Shown: positions 1 through 7,772, numbered from the stretch's first letter. The stretch is DNA of 15,692 bases from Holophaga sp. (GCA_031292735.1 JARLGP010000300.1:1-15692); one strand, 5' to 3'. Notes: generated from the letters alone by a model not told the origin. Numbers and translations: made by a program.

Positions 1-720
1 CCGGTGCGCATCGGCTTCAAGGAAGCCTTCCAGGGCACCAAGCTGTCCCTGAGCCTGCAGCGCAGCGAGACCTGCCGCGCCTGCCAGGGCACGGGCGACC
101 TGCCCGGCTCGCGGCCTGCCGCCTGCCCGGCCTGCGGCGGCCGGGGCTTCCGTGAGGAGGGCTCGTCCTTCTTCCGCACCCGCCAGGAATGCTCCGAATG
201 CCACGGCACCGGCAAGAAGGCGCCGCCATGCAACGTCTGCCAGGGCCGGGGCCGGGTGCCCAAGGCCGAGGCGGTGACCGTGGCCATCCCCCCGGGGGTG
301 GAGGACGGCACCCGGCTGCGGGTGGCCGGCAAGGGCGAAGCGGGACGCCGGGGCGGCGGGCCGGGCGACCTGTACCTGCAGATCCAGGTGGAGCCCGACC
401 CCCGCTTCGAGCGCCGGGGCCCCAACCTCTACCTGGACCTGCCCATCAGCTTTTCCGAGGCGGCCCTGGGCACCAAGGTGGAGATCCCCACCCCCGACGG
501 CCATTCCACCATCCGGATTCCGCCCGGCACCCAGGGCAACGCCAACCTGCGCCTGAAGGGCCTGGGCATGCCCATTCCCGGCAGCGGCCAGCGGGGCGAC
601 CTGTTCGCCCGCGTGAAGGTGGTGACCCCCACCATCGTGGACGAGCGCAGCAAGGAACTGCTGCGGGAGCTGGCGGAACTCAACGACGCCGAGATTCGGG
701 CCAACGCCTGGGGGCCATGA
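1..720 (+). CDS. dnaJ: Chaperone protein DnaJ, C-terminal part (5' truncated by window edge)
   Basis: This is the Hsp40 co-chaperone that delivers unfolded substrates to DnaK and stimulates its ATPase in the cytoplasm. The reading frame is open from base 1, so the J domain and Gly/Phe linker lie upstream; the GTG at base 4 is an internal codon. Four CxxCxGxG zinc-binding repeats are visible: CRACQGTG (from base 73), CPACGGRG (124), CSECHGTG (190) and CNVCQGRG (229). They form the two zinc sites of a type I DnaJ. The two beta-barrel client-binding domains follow, starting near VTVAIPPGVEDGTRLR and continuing through DLYLQIQVEPDPRFERRGPN to the C-terminal dimerisation segment. The stop codon overlaps the hspR start (ATGA), implying co-transcription and coupled translation. 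The identification is secure; only the N-terminus is unseen. Confidence 0.97.
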   Translation, partial: PVRIGFKEAFQGTKLSLSLQRSETCRACQGTGDLPGSRPAACPACGGRGFREEGSSFFRTRQECSECHGTGKKAPPCNVCQGRGRVPKAEAVTVAIPPGVEDGTRLRVAGKGEAGRRGGGPGDLYLQIQVEPDPRFERRGPNLYLDLPISFSEAALGTKVEIPTPDGHSTIRIPPGTQGNANLRLKGLGMPIPGSGQRGDLFARVKVVTPTIVDERSKELLRELAELNDAEIRANAWGP

Positions 721-1112
721 TGCGCCGGGATCCTAAGAGTGGTTCATACATGATCGGGGTGGTGGCGGCCCGCTACGAGATCCATCCGCAGACCCTCCGG
801 CTGTACGAACGGGAGGGCCTGCTGCTGCCTTCCCGCACCGAGGGCAAGACCCGGCTGTACAGCGAAGACGACCTGGAGCGCCTGGAATTCATCCTCAGCC
901 TCACCCGGGACCTGGGGGTAAATCTTGCCGGGGTGGAGGTGGTCCTGAACCTCCGGGACCGGATGAAAAATATGCAGGAGGAAATGCAGCGATTCGTGGA
1001 AACATATGAACAGAAAATGAAGGCTGCCGGCATTGAACCCGAAAGGGTCCGGGAAGGCATTCCTTCGACAGGCTTGGTGAAACTCACGTCGCAGGGCCTG
1101 CGCAAGCGATAG
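717..1112 (+). CDS. hspR: MerR-family heat-shock repressor, HspR-like
   Basis: This 131-residue protein has an N-terminal MerR winged helix-turn-helix. The recognition region HPQTLRLYEREG (residues 23-34) and the segment RDLGVNLAGVEVVLNLRD match the HspR branch of the family. HspR represses dnaK/dnaJ/clpB-type operons, in known cases with DnaK as co-repressor. The C-terminal third (MKNMQEEMQRFVETYEQKMK) looks like a helical, coiled-coil dimerisation segment. The start is taken at the ATG overlapping the dnaJ stop codon. A second ATG follows directly at 720 and a third at 750, but starting at 750 would remove the residues before the conserved MIGVVAA strand. No strong Shine-Dalgarno is present, so translation probably depends on coupling to dnaJ. 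The dnaJ-hspR order is the arrangement known from actinobacteria and supports autoregulation of the chaperone operon. Confidence 0.88.
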   Translation: MMRRDPKSGSYMIGVVAARYEIHPQTLRLYEREGLLLPSRTEGKTRLYSEDDLERLEFILSLTRDLGVNLAGVEVVLNLRDRMKNMQEEMQRFVETYEQKMKAAGIEPERVREGIPSTGLVKLTSQGLRKR

Positions 1113-1127
1113 ACGGAACCTTCTTTT

Positions 1128-1136
1128 TGGTATCCT
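1128..1136 (+). promoter_or_regulatory. Possible extended -10 promoter element for the sigma-factor gene
   Basis: TGGTATCCT fits an extended -10 pattern (TG, one base, then TATCCT). It lies 24 bp before the GTG start of the sigma-factor gene, in the only AT-richer patch of the hspR-sigma gap. No convincing -35 hexamer is found 16-18 bp upstream. The two genes may therefore simply be co-transcribed. Confidence 0.25.
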
Positions 1137-1159
1137 GACCCCTCCCTCGAAGGTGGAAC

Positions 1160-2023
1160 GTGCCCCAACGGCATCTGGAAGAGCGATCACTGGACAAATA
1201 CTTCGATTCCATCCGGGATCTGCCGTTGCTGACGGCGGAAGAGGAGCGGATCAACGGCCGCCTGTGGCAGCGGGACCGCAACCCCGAAGGGCTGCGCCTG
1301 CTGGTGGAGGGCAACCTGCGCTTCGTGGTGAAGGAGGCCCGCAAGTTCCAGGGCATGGGCCTGGACCTGCTGGACCTGATCTCCGAGGGCAACCTGGGGC
1401 TGATCGAAGCGGCCAAGCGCTTCGACCCGGAGCGGGAGAACAAGTTCCTCACCTACGCCTCCTGGTGGGTGCGCCAGGCCATCTTCCACGCCCTGGCCGA
1501 GCACGGCAGCAAGATCCGGCTGCCGCAGAAGGTGGCGGGGCACCTGGTGCAGCTCAACCGCATCTCCCACCGGCTGGGCCAGGACCTGGGCCGCACGCCC
1601 ACCGTGCAGGACATCGTCGAGGCCAGCAACTTCACCGCGGAAGAGGTGGAGCGCCTGCAGCTGCTGCAGCAGACCACCTCCACGGTGTCCACCGAGCAGG
1701 GCATGGGCGAATCCGACCTCACCCTGGGCGACAGCCTGGAGCAGAACATCGAGCCTTCGCCCATGGACACCATGGACCAGGAGTCGTTCCTGGACCAGGT
1801 GCGGTTGAGCCTGGGACTGCTGAACGAGAAGGAGCGCCGGATCATCGCCCTGCACTTCGGCCTGGACGGCAGCGACCCCATGACCCTGGAGCGCATCGGC
1901 CAGTCCTTCGAGCCGCCCATCAGCCGGGAGCGGGTGCGCCAGATCGAGGAACGGGCGTTCATGAAGATCCGGGACCGGCGCCGGGTCCTGCTGGGCCAGT
2001 TCCTGAAGGGGGACCGTTCGTGA
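1160..2023 (+). CDS. RNA polymerase sigma factor, sigma-70 family (group 2-like)
   Basis: This 287-residue sigma factor directs RNA polymerase to promoters. Region 1.2 is at the N-terminus (SLDKYFDSIRDLPLLTAEEE). Region 2 covers about residues 50-108 and includes NLRFVVKEARKFQGMGLDLL and the -10 recognition segment WWVRQAI from W102. Region 3 follows (IRLPQKVAGHLVQLNRISHR). Region 4 begins near L221 (LNEKERRIIALHFGLDG), and its -35-binding helix-turn-helix is at about 242-263, ending RERVRQIEERA. Region 1.1 is absent and no RpoH-box sequence is recognised, so it resembles a group 2 or compact primary-type factor rather than classical RpoH. The GTG start is preceded by AAGGTGG at a short 3-base spacing. 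The gene lies 47 bp after hspR and overlaps the next gene by four bases (GTGA). Its neighbours hint at a stress role, but that is inference. Confidence 0.92.
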   Translation: MPQRHLEERSLDKYFDSIRDLPLLTAEEERINGRLWQRDRNPEGLRLLVEGNLRFVVKEARKFQGMGLDLLDLISEGNLGLIEAAKRFDPERENKFLTYASWWVRQAIFHALAEHGSKIRLPQKVAGHLVQLNRISHRLGQDLGRTPTVQDIVEASNFTAEEVERLQLLQQTTSTVSTEQGMGESDLTLGDSLEQNIEPSPMDTMDQESFLDQVRLSLGLLNEKERRIIALHFGLDGSDPMTLERIGQSFEPPISRERVRQIEERAFMKIRDRRRVLLGQFLKGDRS

Positions 2024-2922
2024 AAGGTCAACCGGGCTGCCCCCTCTGCGGGGGCCTGGGCGTGGTCCTGGATCCCGACCCGCTCCAGCCGGCCCGGCCC
2101 TGCGGCTGCGTCGTCTCGTCCACCTCCCTGCGCATCCTGGAGGGGATTCCCCACCGCTACCGCGCCGCCACCCTGGAGGGCTTCTGGGAATGGTGGAAGC
2201 TCCAGCACCCCCGGGAAAAGCTCACCGCGGCCCTGGCCAGCGCCAACCAGCTGCTGGAGCACGCCCGCGAAACCCTGCCCGAGGACCTGCGCTCCAAGCT
2301 GGACCTGATCCTGCACAAGTGCGGGCCCAAGCCCCAGGCGGACGGCGAGCTGGGCTGGCGCGACCTGAAGCCGGCCCAGGAGCCCCAGGGCTACCGCAGC
2401 CTGTTCAACTGGACCCGCAACGACCGCGACCCTTCGGATTCCTGGTGGATCGACGGGCCGCCGGGCAGCGGCCGCAGCACCCTGGCCGCCGCCGTGCTGA
2501 AGGCCTGGTGCGAGCGGCTGGAGCAGCCTGGGCTGTTCATCTCGGTGCGCACCTTCAGCCTGGAGCTGAAGGACATCTACTACGATTCCCGCAGCTTCCG
2601 CAACACCGACTTCCTCAGCGAGCGGGACCGCATGGCGCCCCTGCTCAAGGCCCCCTGCCTGGTGCTGGACGATTTCGACCGGCTGGACGCGGACATCCGG
2701 GTGGTGCGGGCCCTGGCCCAGCTGCTGGACCACCGCTACAGCGAAGAGCTGCCCACGGTGATCACCGCCGGCCGCTGGGCGGAGACCCTGGCGGCCACGG
2801 ACAAGGAGAGCTACCCGCTGCTCCGGCTGGAGGATTCCAGCCTGCTCCGGCGTCTGGCGAGCAGCAAGCGGGTGGAGCTGCGGCCCACCCTCCTGCGGCT
2901 GCTGGACAGCGTCAATGGCTAG
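2020..2922 (+). CDS. DnaC/DnaI-like AAA+ ATPase with zinc-ribbon-like N-terminus and altered Walker A
   Basis: This 300-residue protein looks like a relative of the DnaC/DnaI/IstB helicase-loader ATPases. The N-terminus has C7-x2-C10 and C28-x-C30, a probable zinc site. It is followed by GIPHRYRAATLEGF (from G42), the segment that normally links the zinc part to the AAA+ core in this family. The P-loop is GPPGSGRST (146-154), with arginine where the nucleotide-binding lysine is expected. Walker B is intact (LVLDDFDRLD, D217-D218), and VITAGRW may be the sensor 1 strand. Between zinc site and P-loop is an unusual linker of about 85 residues. The GTG start overlaps the sigma-factor stop and has a good AAGGGGGA ribosome site. 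Its true role (helicase loading, sigma partner, or inactive regulator) cannot be told from sequence. Confidence 0.72.
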   Translation: MKGQPGCPLCGGLGVVLDPDPLQPARPCGCVVSSTSLRILEGIPHRYRAATLEGFWEWWKLQHPREKLTAALASANQLLEHARETLPEDLRSKLDLILHKCGPKPQADGELGWRDLKPAQEPQGYRSLFNWTRNDRDPSDSWWIDGPPGSGRSTLAAAVLKAWCERLEQPGLFISVRTFSLELKDIYYDSRSFRNTDFLSERDRMAPLLKAPCLVLDDFDRLDADIRVVRALAQLLDHRYSEELPTVITAGRWAETLAATDKESYPLLRLEDSSLLRRLASSKRVELRPTLLRLLDSVNG

Positions 2923-2928
2923 CCGGGG

Positions 2929-5499
2929 ATGAACCGGATCCTGCGCGCCCTGCTGCGCCTGCACCTGCGCCGTCCGGCCTGGCTGTGGCTGGCCCTGGCC
3001 GGGTTGACCCTGGCCCTGGGCCTGGGGGTGCTGCGGGTGGAGCGTCGGCTGGACCTCATGAGCCTGCTGCCCACCGACAACCCGGTGGTGCGCGCTAGCA
3101 TCGAGGCGGGGGTGGGCCAGCAGGAGCTGCTGTGGCTGGCCGCCGAAGGGACCCCGGGCGACCTGGAGGCCCGGGAGGCCTGGGCCGAGCACCTGGTGGA
3201 GAACCTGCTCAACGATTCCGGGCTGCCCCTCAACGGCATCGACGATGCCGGGCGGATCTCCCCGCCCATGCCGGTGCCGGAAAAGAAGGGCGCCTCCCTG
3301 TGGCCGCCGCTGCTGGCGGCGGGCAGCTTCCTGGAAGGCGACGGGGAGGTGAGCCGGCTGGTGACCGAAAAGGCCTATGCCCTGGCCCCCATGCTGCTGG
3401 GCGACCGCCTGGAGCCGCTCAAGGACCCGCAGGAGCTGCGCCGCCGGCTGCGGGCCACCGCAAAGGCGCTGGCGTCGCCGGACCCGGTGAAGGCCAAGCT
3501 GGCCCAGCTGGATCCGCTGCAACTGCTGACCCTGGTTCCCAGCGGGGACGCCACCCTGGCCGGCGCCACCCGCAGCGCCAAGGCCTTTCCCCTGAAGCTG
3601 CGCACCGGCTACCTGGAAACCAAGGACGCCCGGTTCGTGCTGCTGCCCCTGGTGCTGGACTTCCCCAGCGGCGACAGCCAGGCCACCGCGCGGGTGCTGC
3701 ACTGGCTGGGCTGGGGCGCCCAGGGGCCGCTGCCGGTGAAGGTCTCCCACGCCCAGGTGAACCAGGCCCTGGCCGTCCGGCCCGGACGGCCCTTCCCGGT
3801 GCAGGCCACCGGCGCCCACGCCATCGCCTACTGGGAATCGTACCGGCTCACCCGGGAGATCCTCATGAGCCTGGCCCTGAGCTTCGCGCTCATCGGCCTG
3901 GTCTACTGGATCGGCTTCCGCACCCTGGCCGGCTACGGCTTCGTGGTGGTGCCGCTGCTGCTGGGCATGCTCTGGGCCCTGGGACTCACCGGCTGGATCC
4001 TGGGCCGGCTGAACCTCATGGCGGCGGCCTTCGGGGCGGTGCTGCTGGGCATCGGCGACGACGTGGGGATCCTGCTGTTCAGCCGCTACCGGGATGAGCG
4101 CCGCGCCGGGCGCAACAAGATTCGGGCGATCCGGGCCGCCCTGCTGTCCACCGGACCGGGCGTGGTGGCCGGCGGCCTGGCCACCGCCTTCGCCTTCCTG
4201 GCCTGCATCGCCGCGCCCTTTCCGGGTTTCCGCGACCTGGGCCTCACCGCCGGCCTGGGGCTGCTGGCCTGCATGGCCTCCTGCTTCCTGGTGCTGCCCG
4301 CGCTCCTGCTCACCCTGGACCGGGGCACCGGCACCTTCGCCCCCGCGGCCGGGGTGAGCGCCCCTCCCGGCCGGATCCGCGCCTGGAAGCCGCTGGCGGC
4401 CCTGGTCCTGGTGCTGGCGGCCCTGTGGGGGGCGCGCCGGGTGACCTGGGAAGAGGACCTGCGCCGGTTCCGGCAGCAGGGCAACCCGGCCCTGGCCCTG
4501 CAGGAGGCCCTGGCCCACGCCCTGGGCGCCGGACTGCAGCCGCTGGCGGTCCAGCTCCCGCTGGACGATCCCGAGGCCCTGCCCGACCTGTGGAACCACA
4601 TCGTGCTGCCCCTGCGCCGGGAAGGGCTGCCCATGCCGGTCTGGCAGGACACCGACCCCGACCTGCGGCGGGTGCTGGCTTCCGACACCTGGTACGGGTG
4701 GGTGCTGGACGAGGCGGGCAAGGCCGGGCTGGACCCGGTGGCGCTGGAACGCTCCCTGTCCGCCTTCCGGGCCAGCGAAGCCGATCCCCTGGCCGTGCCC
4801 CGGTCCCTGCAGGCGCTCATGCCGCCCATCAAGCCCTTGCCGGAGCGGAGGCCCAGCTGGAGCCTGCTGAACCGGGTGCGGCGGCGCCCGCCGGCGCCGG
4901 TGGAGGAGCCCGCGGACTCCTTCACTCTGCCGCTGCGCCTGGGCGAGGCGGCCCAGGAGCGGGTGCAGAACGAGATCGAGAACGCCGGCGGGCGCATGGT
5001 GGGCAACCGGCCGCTGTTCCGGGCCATCAAGTCGGTGGCCCGGCAGGCCCTGCGCGAGATCATCCTGCTGGCCCTGGTGGCGGTGCTGGCGGTGGTGACC
5101 TTGTTCGGCCGGCGGCTCCGCTTCCTGGCCCTGGCCCTGGTGCCCCTGGCCGCCAGCCAGATCGGCGTCCTGGGCATCCTGGGCTGGACCGGCGAGCCGC
5201 TCACCTTCCTGTCCCTGGTGGCCATCCCCATCTCCCTGGGGGTGAGCGTGGACACCGCCATGAACCTGCTGCACCGGGCCCGGATGGAACCCCAGGCCGC
5301 CGCCCGGGTGGCCCGGGTGAACGCGGTCTGCGCCGGCACCACCCTGGCCGGCTTCGGCGGGCTGGTGTTCAGCAGCTACCGCGGCCTGCGCGGCCTGGGC
5401 CTGGCCGCCCTGGGCGGGGTGGCCCTGGCCCTGCTGGTCACCCAGTGGGTGCTTCCCTGGCTGCTGGAGCGGTGGCCCATTCTCAAGGACCGGTCATGA
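2929..5499 (+). CDS. RND/MMPL-superfamily transporter
   Basis: This 856-residue inner-membrane protein has the duplicated RND layout. TM1 is at about residues 16-37, followed by a large extracytoplasmic loop (about 40-305) and five membrane segments (about 310-460). TM7 (about 487-503) starts the second half, with another loop (about 505-705) and five more segments (about 708-850). TM4 carries GIGDDVGILLFSRYRDE (D377, D378) and the matching helix in the second half carries GVSVDTAMNLLHRAR (D775). These are the places where RND pumps hold proton-relay acids, so it is probably proton driven. Closest in style to MMPL/HpnN-type exporters of lipids or hopanoids rather than three-component drug pumps, because no adaptor or outer-membrane partner is adjacent. 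The substrate is unknown. The ATG lies 6 bp after the preceding stop with only GGGG directly before it; the 3' end overlaps the methyltransferase gene. Confidence 0.85.
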   Translation: MNRILRALLRLHLRRPAWLWLALAGLTLALGLGVLRVERRLDLMSLLPTDNPVVRASIEAGVGQQELLWLAAEGTPGDLEAREAWAEHLVENLLNDSGLPLNGIDDAGRISPPMPVPEKKGASLWPPLLAAGSFLEGDGEVSRLVTEKAYALAPMLLGDRLEPLKDPQELRRRLRATAKALASPDPVKAKLAQLDPLQLLTLVPSGDATLAGATRSAKAFPLKLRTGYLETKDARFVLLPLVLDFPSGDSQATARVLHWLGWGAQGPLPVKVSHAQVNQALAVRPGRPFPVQATGAHAIAYWESYRLTREILMSLALSFALIGLVYWIGFRTLAGYGFVVVPLLLGMLWALGLTGWILGRLNLMAAAFGAVLLGIGDDVGILLFSRYRDERRAGRNKIRAIRAALLSTGPGVVAGGLATAFAFLACIAAPFPGFRDLGLTAGLGLLACMASCFLVLPALLLTLDRGTGTFAPAAGVSAPPGRIRAWKPLAALVLVLAALWGARRVTWEEDLRRFRQQGNPALALQEALAHALGAGLQPLAVQLPLDDPEALPDLWNHIVLPLRREGLPMPVWQDTDPDLRRVLASDTWYGWVLDEAGKAGLDPVALERSLSAFRASEADPLAVPRSLQALMPPIKPLPERRPSWSLLNRVRRRPPAPVEEPADSFTLPLRLGEAAQERVQNEIENAGGRMVGNRPLFRAIKSVARQALREIILLALVAVLAVVTLFGRRLRFLALALVPLAASQIGVLGILGWTGEPLTFLSLVAIPISLGVSVDTAMNLLHRARMEPQAAARVARVNAVCAGTTLAGFGGLVFSSYRGLRGLGLAALGGVALALLVTQWVLPWLLERWPILKDRS

Positions 5500-6566
5500 A
5501 CGAACTGGAAACCCTTCTGGCCTCGCGCCTGGCCGCGGGCCCGGTGCCGGCGGCGGAGGTGATGGCCCTGGCGCTCTACCACCCCCAGGCCGGCTACTAC
5601 CGCCGGGCCGAGGGCCCGTGGGGCTTCCAGGGGGCCGACTACTACACCGCCCTGGACCTGGGGCCGCTGCTGGGCCAGGCCATGGCCGGCCGGCTGGCCA
5701 TGGTCTGGGAGCGCCTGGGCCGGCCCGACCGCTTCGTGGTGCTGGAACCCGGCGCCGGCCGGGGCTGGCTGGGGCGGGACCTGCTGCAGGCCGCTTCCGG
5801 CCCGTTCGGCCAGGCCCTGCGCTACCTGCACCGGGACGACAACCCGGCCGCCGCCGCCGCGGCCCGTGCGGCCCTGGCGCCGTTCCTGGCTTCCGGCCAG
5901 GCCCGGCTGGTGGCCCAGGATGAGCCGCTGGAGCCGTTCCGGGGCGCGATCATCTCCAACGAGCTGTTCGACGCCATGCCCGCCCAGCCCTGGCGCTGGG
6001 ATGGCGAGCGCTGGTGCTTCGAGGCGCTGGGCGCCGGCCCGGTCTGGCTGCCGGGGGAGGGCGAAGCCACCGCCTGGTTCACCGCCCAGGCCGAAGGCGG
6101 CCTGGAATCCGGCGACGGCGCCCCCTGGTGCGCGGACCTGCCGGCCCTGGTGCGGGATCTGGCCGGAACCCTGGAGGCGGGCCTGTTCCTCACCATCGAC
6201 TACGGCGAAAGCGCCGCCCGGCTGGTGGACAAGGGCGCCGACCTGCGCCGCTACCGGGGCCACGAAGTGGACGGCTCCTGGTGGGAGGACCTGGGCAGCT
6301 CGGACCTCACCGCCGACGTGGACTTCACCCGGCTGGCCCGGCTGCTGGAGGAGAACGGCCTGGCGGACACCTCGCACCTGAGCCTCAGCCGCTGGATCCG
6401 CACCCACGCGCCCCTGGCCCGGTGGGAAGCGGAATGGCAGGACCTGGACGACGCCACCCGCATGGGACGCATGGAGAACCTGCTGCAGCTGACCCTGCCC
6501 ACCAAGATGGGCGAACGGTTCCGGGTGCTGGAGGCCTGGCGGGGCTGCGGAGAATCGCACCCCTGA
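5496..6566 (+). CDS. SAM-dependent methyltransferase, MidA/NDUFAF7 (COG1565, DUF185) family
   Basis: This 356-residue protein has the family hallmarks in order. YHPQAGYY begins at Y28, and DYYTALDLGPLLGQAMA is the usual N-terminal block. SAM-binding motif I is EPGAGRG (from E84). SNELFDAMP (S154 onward) is the most characteristic family motif, and LTIDYGES is the late strand. The mitochondrial relative NDUFAF7 dimethylates an arginine of a complex I subunit; the bacterial substrate is generally unproven. The C-terminus (LLQLTLPTKMGERFRVL) matches the usual ending, so the gene looks complete. The ATG overlaps the RND stop codon (ATGA), with AAGGA six bases upstream as ribosome site. The two are very likely co-translated, although a functional link is not established. 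Confidence 0.9.
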   Translation: MNELETLLASRLAAGPVPAAEVMALALYHPQAGYYRRAEGPWGFQGADYYTALDLGPLLGQAMAGRLAMVWERLGRPDRFVVLEPGAGRGWLGRDLLQAASGPFGQALRYLHRDDNPAAAAAARAALAPFLASGQARLVAQDEPLEPFRGAIISNELFDAMPAQPWRWDGERWCFEALGAGPVWLPGEGEATAWFTAQAEGGLESGDGAPWCADLPALVRDLAGTLEAGLFLTIDYGESAARLVDKGADLRRYRGHEVDGSWWEDLGSSDLTADVDFTRLARLLEENGLADTSHLSLSRWIRTHAPLARWEAEWQDLDDATRMGRMENLLQLTLPTKMGERFRVLEAWRGCGESHP

Positions 6567-6574
6567 TTACCGTA

Positions 6575-6611
6575 AAATTCGCGGTGAATACCTTGCCCGT
6601 GCGGCGAATTT
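6575..6611. promoter_or_regulatory. Inverted repeat over the fic promoter (candidate operator)
   Basis: AAATTCGC at 6575-6582 and its exact reverse complement GCGAATTT at 6604-6611 are separated by 21 bp. The arms flank the predicted -35 element and end just before the predicted -10. A smaller dyad, ATTC-5-GAAT, overlaps the left arm (6577-6589). This is the expected geometry of a repressor site occluding RNA polymerase. Which protein binds is unknown; the Fic protein's own C-terminal winged-helix-like region is one candidate. Confidence 0.45.
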
Positions 6612-6621
6612 CCCCCATAAT
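6593..6621 (+). promoter_or_regulatory. Predicted sigma-70 promoter of fic
   Basis: TTGCCC (6593-6598) and CATAAT (6616-6621) are separated by exactly 17 bp, a good sigma-70 match and the best promoter seen in the window. Transcription would begin about 6-8 bases after the -10, on or next to the A of the fic ATG at 6628. There is no purine-rich ribosome site before that ATG. The transcript is therefore predicted to be leaderless. Confidence 0.55.
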
Positions 6622-6627
6622 GACCGC

Positions 6628-7752
6628 ATGGAAAGCGGAGATTACACCTACCTCTGGCAAGCCGATACCTGGCCGCAGTGGCGCTACGACCTGGCGGCCC
6701 TGGCCGGCCCCCTGGCCGCGGTGAGCGGCGCCCAGGGCCTCCTGATGGGCCGGCTGGCCGATGTGGGCCTGAGCCTGCGCAGCCAGGCCAGCCTCCTGGC
6801 GCTCACCGACGATGTGGTCAAGACCAGCGCCATCGAAGGCGAGCAGCTCAACCCCCAGTCGGTCCGCTCCTCCCTGGCCCGCCGGCTCGGGGTGGACATC
6901 GGCGCCTTGGCCCCGGTGGACCGCCAGGTGGAAGGCATGGTGGCGATGATGCTGGACGCCACGGCCAACTGCGCCGCCCCGGTGACCCGGGAGCGGCTGT
7001 TCGGCTGGCACGCGGCCTTGTTCCCCACCGGCTACTCCGGCATGAACCGGATCCGGGTCGGCGGCTGGCGGGACGATGCCGATGGCCCGATGCAGGTGGT
7101 GTCCGGCCCCACCGGCCGGCGGAAGGTCCACTACCAGGCGCCTCCGGCCGACCGGCTGGAAGCCGAGACCGGGCGGTTCCTCCAGTGGATCAACGGCACG
7201 CCGGGCGAGCTGCCGCTGCTCCAGGCGGGGATCGGGCATCTGTGGTTCGTCACCCTGCACCCGTTCGACGACGGCAACGGCCGCATCGCCCGCGCCATCG
7301 GCGACCTCCTGCTGGCCCGCGCCGACGGCAGCCCGCAGCGGTTCTACAGCCTGTCGGCGCAGATCCAGCGGGAGCGCGAGGCCTACTACGGCATCCTGGA
7401 GCGCACCCAGAGGGGCAGCGGCGAGATCACCGGGTGGCTGGCCTGGTTCCTGGGCACCCTGCACCGGGCCGTGGACCAGGCCCACCTCACCCTCGATGCC
7501 GTGCTGGCCAAGGCGCGCAGCTGGCAGCGGTTCGCCGGCACCCCCATGAACGAGCGCCAGGTGAACCTGGTCAACCGGCTGCTGGACGGGTTCGAAGGCA
7601 AGCTCACCACCGGCAAATGGGCGGTGATCGCCAAGTGTTCGCCGGACACCGCCCTGCGCGATATCACCGAACTGCTGGCCAAGGGCATCCTGCGCAAGTC
7701 TGCGGCGGGCGGGCGGAGCACCAGCTACGAGTTGAACCGGGTGCCGGAGTAG
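6628..7752 (+). CDS. Fic-domain AMP-transferase with N-terminal inhibitory motif (class II, DUF4172-type)
   Basis: This 374-residue Fic protein probably transfers AMP (or another nucleotide phosphate) to a hydroxyl on a target protein. The catalytic loop HPFDDGNGRIAR (H211-R222) matches HPFxxGNGRxxR completely, so it should be active. The N-terminal part (YLWQADTWPQWRYD, residues 7-20) resembles the DUF4172 domain. It is followed by TSAIEG (66-71), which fits the (S/T)xxxE(G/N) inhibitory helix of class II Fic proteins; E70 would block productive ATP binding. The last 60 or so residues (VNLVNRLLDG, then DTALRDITELLAKGILRKS) look like a winged helix-turn-helix. No separate antitoxin gene is adjacent, as expected when inhibition is intramolecular. 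No in-frame upstream start exists, and the ATG has no Shine-Dalgarno. Its target is unknown. Confidence 0.9.
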   Translation: MESGDYTYLWQADTWPQWRYDLAALAGPLAAVSGAQGLLMGRLADVGLSLRSQASLLALTDDVVKTSAIEGEQLNPQSVRSSLARRLGVDIGALAPVDRQVEGMVAMMLDATANCAAPVTRERLFGWHAALFPTGYSGMNRIRVGGWRDDADGPMQVVSGPTGRRKVHYQAPPADRLEAETGRFLQWINGTPGELPLLQAGIGHLWFVTLHPFDDGNGRIARAIGDLLLARADGSPQRFYSLSAQIQREREAYYGILERTQRGSGEITGWLAWFLGTLHRAVDQAHLTLDAVLAKARSWQRFAGTPMNERQVNLVNRLLDGFEGKLTTGKWAVIAKCSPDTALRDITELLAKGILRKSAAGGRSTSYELNRVPE

Positions 7753-7772
7753 GCCGGCCGGGGTTGTGTTTG

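Noticed and set aside
1453..5274. Very long open frame on the minus strand across the sigma, ATPase and RND genes
   Set aside because: It is antisense to three well-supported genes, very rich in Gln, Gly, Pro and His as expected from reversed GC-rich codons, and shows no recognisable domain.
7743..7772. Terminator after fic (GCCGG/CCGGC hairpin at 7743-7758 followed by TTGTGTTT)
   Set aside because: The stem is only 5 bp, the T-rich stretch is interrupted and displaced by several bases, so it is too weak to call.
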